Of a stretch of DNA of 56,342 bases, positions 55,288 through 56,342 are shown in pieces. Position numbers and translations under genes: made by a program. Numbering within the stretch: position 1 is the first letter of the stretch; each line of letters starts with the position of its first letter. The DNA is taken from positions 1 to 56,342 of the forward strand of contig LDXJ01000038.1 of assembly GCA_001029295.1 (NCBI GenBank). Reading direction: 5' to 3'. Under the pieces are notes generated by a model. It had not been told where the DNA came from and searched no databases. It worked only from the letters and a program-made list of their open reading frames with translations. This DNA is from Peptococcaceae bacterium CEB3 (GTDB lineage: Bacteria > Bacillota > Desulfitobacteriia > Desulfitobacteriales > Desulfitobacteriaceae).

Positions 55288-55875
55288 TTACTCTTGGAAA
55301 TCACCCCTGCGGAGGCTGTGCCTTATGAGGATGCTATCCTTGCCGCCATCGCCCAGGAGAATCATCTCTTTGAAAACGACTGAGGGCTTGCAGATCTCTA
55401 CGTATTCAATGCCGTTCTTTTCACACAGGTACGCCAGAAACCGCCGGAATTTCCAGAAGGGGATCTGCACAAAGTTTTGATTGTTCACATGACCGATTTT
55501 GATTGCTTGCTTCCAGCCGGGATTCACACCCACCACTACCCGCCCGATCTTGTTGTCGAGGCAATGCTGCAAAATCAAGTGACCGGCTTTGCTCAGATAG
55601 TCGCGCATGAAGTTTTCCTGGTTGTAGGCGATCAACGCAAGTTTATTGGTTTCGCCTTTGATCCCTTGCAGGTCTTTCATTGATTGGAGTCTGGAGCGTT
55701 CCTTGTTATACCATTGATTGGCTGATTTCAGCCGCTTCCCGTCGATCAAAAACGCAGTTCCGGCGGTACTAATACCGGCTGCCAGAGTGTTTACCCCGAG
55801 ATCCAGAGCTAAAGTTTCCGGCTCCCCTACAGGCTGGGCCGTATCCGCTGTTTTGTACACAAACTCCGCTTCCAA
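55288..55875 (-). pseudogene. TnpB (IS605 OrfB) relic
   Basis: The RuvC-like part is present (LALDLGVNTLAAGISTAGTA with the first aspartate, RVVVGVNPGWKQ, IPFWKFRRFLAYLCEKNGIE). The zinc ribbon and last aspartate after the EYVEIC block are replaced by unrelated residues through a frame change. The N-terminal RNA-binding region upstream of 55875 is also broken. As a nuclease it should be dead. No reRNA/right-end structure could be recognised. Confidence 0.8.
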
Positions 55876-55937
55876 GAAGCGGGCATGGTGGAGGGGGTTT
55901 AGGCGAGAATAGGTATAGTGATTCCAAAGGATAATAC

Positions 55938-55974
55938 GTTACACCCTCATTTGTTGAAACAATGAGGGTGTAAT
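55938..55974 (-). terminator. Terminator-like long hairpin
   Basis: TTACACCCTCATTTGTT pairs with AACAATGAGGGTGTAA (13-16 base pairs, tiny loop). It lies 30 bases after the stop of the DUF4309 gene on the minus strand. The perfect stem also suits a bidirectional or IS-end structure. Confidence 0.55.
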
Positions 55975-56002
55975 ACGGTCCCGGTGTTCACGGATTAAGT
56001 GC

Positions 56003-56342
56003 TTACCATTGCCTGCCCGAAATCCCTGCCATTTGGTTAGCTGTGCCTTGAGGATAAAGGACATTATAATGCTCCATTGACGGGTTGGGGGTACTGGTTG
56101 TGGCTCGCGGGAATATGAATTCAATTTTAAATTGGGTTCCTGCAGTATAGCCAATAATTTCCTGAGTGTTGGATATTGTATCATAGGCTGGGGTTCCCAA
56201 AACCTCTTTGACTTTATTAATAGTGATGCCCACGAAGTGGCTACTTGCCAAAGACCTGATCTCAAATATTTGTCCCCCTTTATTGAAGCCAAATACGATG
56301 TGATGACTTAAATAGGTAGCATAGGTACCATTGGCAGCAGCC
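56003..56342 (-). CDS. DUF4309-like protein, C-terminal part (cut by window edge)
   Basis: The frame is open from the window end to the TGG-TAA type stop at 56003, giving about 112 residues with LSHHIVFGFNKGGQIFEI, GITINKVKEVLGTPAYDT and the tyrosine-rich IIGYTAGTQFKIEFIFP block. This matches the fold of YjgB/DUF4309 secreted proteins in which a beta-sheet domain follows a GIxxGMxxxEVxxxLGxP motif. Its start and any signal peptide are outside the window. Assignment is moderate. Confidence 0.6.
   Translation of the reverse strand, partial: AAANGTYATYLSHHIVFGFNKGGQIFEIRSLASSHFVGITINKVKEVLGTPAYDTISNTQEIIGYTAGTQFKIEFIFPRATTSTPNPSMEHYNVLYPQGTANQMAGISGRQW

Overview
The window looks like a chromosomal piece of an anaerobic Firmicute, probably of the Clostridia (Peptococcaceae-like). 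This is inferred from strong GGAGG ribosome sites with frequent GTG/TTG starts, a corrinoid protein with two uroporphyrinogen-decarboxylase (URO-D) family proteins, a bacterial microcompartment (BMC) locus, group II introns, many IS elements and a rifampicin phosphotransferase of the Listeria/Bacillus type. The species cannot be named from sequence alone.

Positions 1-1700 are IS debris: an IS3 element inserted in an IS21 remnant, then a decayed IS1634-type transposase. From 1.8 to 32.2 kb every gene is on the minus strand. Positions 1.8-14.7 kb hold a pentose block: transketolase, transaldolase, AraM-type glycerol-1-phosphate dehydrogenase, AraD, an internally deleted AraA, AraB, a corrinoid protein, a truncated second AraD-like gene, an AraL-like phosphatase, a SorC-type regulator and a URO-D protein. 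Positions 14.9-25.6 kb hold a sugar ABC importer with two different ATPases, two permeases and a lipoprotein binding protein, then a xylulokinase-like FGGY kinase, a second URO-D protein and a D-2-hydroxyacid dehydrogenase. Pentoses taken up here would feed the pentose phosphate pathway through the kinases, AraD, transketolase and transaldolase. The URO-D and corrinoid proteins suggest an added methyl-transfer step, possibly on a methylated sugar (inference).

Positions 26.0-32.2 kb are a BMC locus: class II aldolase with a targeting tail, three BMC-H proteins, PduL, EutN-type BMC-P, BMC-T, acetate kinase and a DeoR regulator. It is broken: PduL, BMC-T, acetate kinase and DeoR each carry a frameshift, acetate kinase also has an in-frame amber stop, and only about 70 residues of the aldehyde dehydrogenase remain. 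A group II intron remnant (domain V at 32453-32486) lies just upstream. Related intron debris lies at 5.1-5.6 and 20.5-21.8 kb.

From 34.3 kb the window is accessory and mostly plus-strand. It holds an IS21 element whose istA is broken by a 31-bp insertion, a BlaI/BlaR-type pair with a non-PBP sensor tail, and a long region of rearranged fragments (34-56 kb). An rlmD-type rRNA methyltransferase gene is broken into pieces about 8.6 kb apart in permuted order. One piece is bounded by a direct repeat that encloses a methyltransferase and a decayed serine recombinase, like a small relic integrative element. A second recombinase relic, a TetR/membrane protein/SMR efflux operon, a RelE-type toxin-antitoxin pair, rifampicin phosphotransferase, a cysteine-rich KTR protein, a pentapeptide-repeat protein and transposase relics complete the region. 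No tRNA, rRNA or CRISPR array was recognised.
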